DNA from: Flavobacterium sp.
Lineage (GTDB): Bacteria; Bacteroidota; Bacteroidia; Flavobacteriales; Flavobacteriaceae
Assembly: GCF_029945805.1 (NCBI RefSeq)
Contig: NZ_JAQSDH010000044.1
Span: 1-64,000, forward strand
Length of the DNA: 64,000 nucleotides
Reading direction: 5' to 3'
How positions within the stretch are numbered: position 1 is the first letter of the stretch; every line of letters starts with the position of its first letter. The notes beneath the pieces were generated by a model that had not been told where the DNA came from, made no database searches, and saw only the letters and a list, made by a program, of their open reading frames with translations. Made by a program: the position numbers and the translations under genes. Shown piece after piece: positions 61,722 to 64,000 of the stretch.

Positions 61722-64000
61722 ATGAATCTAAATAATTTAACCATTAAATCGCAGGAAGCTTTGCAACAAGCACAACAAATTGCACAAGGTTTTGGTCAAC
61801 AACAAATAGAAAACGAACACATCTTTAAAGGTATTCTCGAAGTTGACGAAAACGTAACACCATTCATATTGAAAAAACTCAATGTGAATGTCGAACTATT
61901 CAAAAAAATATTGGACAGCACCATTCAAAGCTTTCCTAAAGTTTCTGGCGGAGAACTTATGTTTTCCCGCGATGTCAACACCATGCTCAACGAAGCCAGT
62001 ATTATAGCTAAAAAAATGAACGATGAATTCGTTTCTATTGAGCATTTAATCTTAGCCATCTTCAAATCAAAAAGTAAGGTTGCCCAAATTTTAAAAGATC
62101 AAGGCGCTACCGAAAAAGCCTTACAAGCAGCCATCGACGAAATACGAAAAGGCGAAAGAGTAACATCCGCTTCTGCTGAAGAAACGTACAATGCCTTAAA
62201 TAAATACGCTAAAAACCTTAACGAATTAGCCAAAGAAGGCAAACTCGATCCTGTTATCGGACGTGATGAAGAAATTCGTAGAGTTTTGCAAATTCTAACG
62301 CGCCGTACCAAAAACAATCCGATGCTTGTGGGCGAACCTGGTGTGGGTAAAACAGCCATTGCCGAAGGATTAGCACACCGAATAGTAGACGGTGACGTTC
62401 CTGATAATCTAAAAGATAAAGTGATTTTCTCTCTAGATATGGGTTCACTGATTGCGGGTGCCAAATACAAAGGAGAATTTGAAGAGCGATTGAAAGCCGT
62501 AGTTAAAGAAGTAACATCTTCCGATGGAGATATCGTACTTTTTATTGATGAAATCCATACCCTTGTTGGTGCTGGCGGCGGTGAAGGTGCTATGGATGCT
62601 GCAAATATTTTGAAACCGGCTTTGGCTCGAGGCGAATTGCGAGCTATTGGTGCAACAACTCTTGATGAATACCAAAAATATTTCGAGAAAGACAAAGCAC
62701 TGGAACGTCGTTTTCAAAAGATTATGATAGATGAACCCGATACCGAAAGTGCGATTTCCATCTTGCGTGGTATCAAAGAAAAATACGAAACACATCATAA
62801 AGTTCAAATCAAAGATGACGCTATTATTGCGGCTGTCGAATTATCACAACGCTATATTACCAATCGTTTTCTTCCCGATAAAGCCATTGACTTAATTGAC
62901 GAAGCAGCTTCTAAACTCCGAATGGAAATCAATTCCAAACCCGAAGAATTAGATGTTCTCGATCGAAAAATTATGCAACTTGAAATTGAAATTGAAGCCA
63001 TCAAACGCGAGAATGACGAAAGCAAAGTGAAAATTTTGAGTATGGATTTGGCAAATCTCAAAGAAGAGCGAAACGAAATCTTTACCAAATGGAAATCAGA
63101 GAAAGATGTGGTTGATAACATCCAAGCTGTCAAACAAGAAATTGAAGATTTTAAATACGAAGCGGAACGTGCCGAACGCGATGGCGATTACGGAAAAGTT
63201 GCCGAAATCCGTTACGGAAAAATTAAAGAAGCGCAGGAACGTTTAGACCAATTGCAAATCGAATTACAAGAAAATCAAGCCGAATCTTCTCTTATTAAAG
63301 AAGAAGTAACGCGAGAAGATATTGCGGAAGTTGTAGCAAAATGGACTGGAGTTCCCGTGATGAAAATGCTGCAAGGGGAAAGAGAAAAATTATTGAACCT
63401 AGAAGGAGAATTACACAACAGAGTTGTCGGTCAAGAAGAAGCCATTGAAGCCATTAGCGATGCAGTTCGTAGAAGCCGTGCGGGTTTACAAGATATGAAA
63501 AAACCTATCGGAACCTTCTTATTCCTCGGAACGACTGGTGTTGGTAAAACCGAATTAGCCAAAGCGCTAGCCGAATACTTGTTCGATGATGAAAATGCAC
63601 TAACGCGTATCGATATGAGTGAATATCAGGAAAGACACAGCGTCAGCCGACTAGTGGGCGCGCCTCCGGGATATGTGGGCTATGACGAAGGCGGCCAATT
63701 AACGGAAGCCGTTCGTAGAAAACCGTATTCCGTAATCCTTTTAGACGAGATTGAAAAAGCGCATCCCGACACCTTCAATATTTTATTACAAGTATTAGAT
63801 GAAGGACGATTGACGGACAACAAAGGGCGCTTAGCCGATTTCAAAAACACGATTATCATCATGACATCCAACATGGGAAGCTCCATTATACAAGAGAAAT
63901 TTGATAATCTTAAAGGCAGTGTGGATGCCGCAATAGAAAGTGCAAAAGTGGAAGTTCTCAACTTGCTGAAACAAACCGTTCGCCCCGAATTCATCAACCG
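61722..64000 (+). CDS. clpB: ATP-dependent disaggregase ClpB, 3' end beyond window
   Basis: Hexameric Hsp100 that rescues aggregated protein with DnaK. About 759 residues are visible; the full family length is about 860, so the end is missing. Order: Clp N-domain ([17 protein letters not shown], about 1-145), first AAA+ ([21 protein letters not shown]), the ClpB middle-domain coiled coil (from about 410, [18 protein letters not shown]), second AAA+ ([40 protein letters not shown]). The insertion of the middle domain distinguishes it from ClpA and ClpC. A candidate heat-shock operator lies upstream. Confidence 0.97.
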   Translation, partial: MNLNNLTIKSQEALQQAQQIAQGFGQQQIENEHIFKGILEVDENVTPFILKKLNVNVELFKKILDSTIQSFPKVSGGELMFSRDVNTMLNEASIIAKKMNDEFVSIEHLILAIFKSKSKVAQILKDQGATEKALQAAIDEIRKGERVTSASAEETYNALNKYAKNLNELAKEGKLDPVIGRDEEIRRVLQILTRRTKNNPMLVGEPGVGKTAIAEGLAHRIVDGDVPDNLKDKVIFSLDMGSLIAGAKYKGEFEERLKAVVKEVTSSDGDIVLFIDEIHTLVGAGGGEGAMDAANILKPALARGELRAIGATTLDEYQKYFEKDKALERRFQKIMIDEPDTESAISILRGIKEKYETHHKVQIKDDAIIAAVELSQRYITNRFLPDKAIDLIDEAASKLRMEINSKPEELDVLDRKIMQLEIEIEAIKRENDESKVKILSMDLANLKEERNEIFTKWKSEKDVVDNIQAVKQEIEDFKYEAERAERDGDYGKVAEIRYGKIKEAQERLDQLQIELQENQAESSLIKEEVTREDIAEVVAKWTGVPVMKMLQGEREKLLNLEGELHNRVVGQEEAIEAISDAVRRSRAGLQDMKKPIGTFLFLGTTGVGKTELAKALAEYLFDDENALTRIDMSEYQERHSVSRLVGAPPGYVGYDEGGQLTEAVRRKPYSVILLDEIEKAHPDTFNILLQVLDEGRLTDNKGRLADFKNTIIIMTSNMGSSIIQEKFDNLKGSVDAAIESAKVEVLNLLKQTVRPEFIN

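Overview
The window is AT-rich chromosomal DNA from a member of the Flavobacteriaceae (Bacteroidota), most probably Flavobacterium or a close relative. The evidence is the gene content (rpsF-rpsR beside a LytTR regulator and priA, an IcmF-type fused mutase, DUF3810, DUF4197, CarboxypepD_reg-like proteins, many small lipoproteins). It is supported by repeated upstream TAnnTTTG boxes, which match the Bacteroidota -7 promoter element, and by the scarcity of strong Shine-Dalgarno sequences. I see no rRNA, tRNA, CRISPR array, prophage or insertion sequence. Most of the window is housekeeping DNA with short accessory stretches.

Layout. 1-6200: ribosomal proteins S18/S6 (minus), an orphan LytTR response regulator (plus), and a tight minus-strand operon nadC - yihY/brkB - DUF2147 - priA. 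6200-12200: pyrD, HMG-CoA lyase, guaB, purB and a sirtuin, so pyrimidine and purine synthesis plus leucine/ketone-body catabolism. 12200-18000: a membrane protein, TrmH, a CarboxypepD_reg protein, a DEAD-box helicase, a TRIC-type channel and the RdgB/HAM1 pyrophosphatase. 18100-29450: a 7TMR-DISM hybrid histidine kinase, an alpha-oxoamine synthase (sphingolipid or sulfonolipid base synthesis), a 48-residue basic protein, a MuiA-like protein with an inserted SusC-type domain, fused mutase IcmF and a DUF4197 lipoprotein. 29450-35150: a candidate small RNA, a hydrolase, a BtuF-like protein overlapping pyrF, a second candidate short transcript, then an AraC/Rcp1-like regulator/CHASE3 kinase operon. 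35370-43500: an exported protein, prfA, a ClC transporter followed by an HPP gene broken by one frameshift, and an iron-uptake unit (TonB-dependent siderophore receptor plus PepSY protein) behind a Fur-like palindrome. 43500-50200: an overlapping pair of uncharacterised exported proteins, pepD preceded by a PemK/MazF toxin-antitoxin pair, and a DUF3810 protease-like protein. 50200-64000: an Smr protein, ornithine aminotransferase, DUF1003, OsmC, DUF1697, a histidine kinase, a SOUL protein, YaaA, YitT, a group of small lipoproteins, and the 5' part of clpB cut by the window edge.

Structures outside genes. Three copies of a ~90-101 bp dispersed palindromic element lie at 11388, 20550 and 55683, all in the same orientation, with related short sequence at 9820. 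There are two promoter-plus-terminator units without a gene, several palindromes or direct repeats at operator-like positions (LytTR regulator, trmH, the siderophore receptor, the SOUL gene, clpB), and many clear intrinsic terminators. No large undescribed system is obvious. The best candidates for new biology are the two short transcripts, the exported pair at 43542-46824, the MuiA/SusC-type chimera and the dispersed element.
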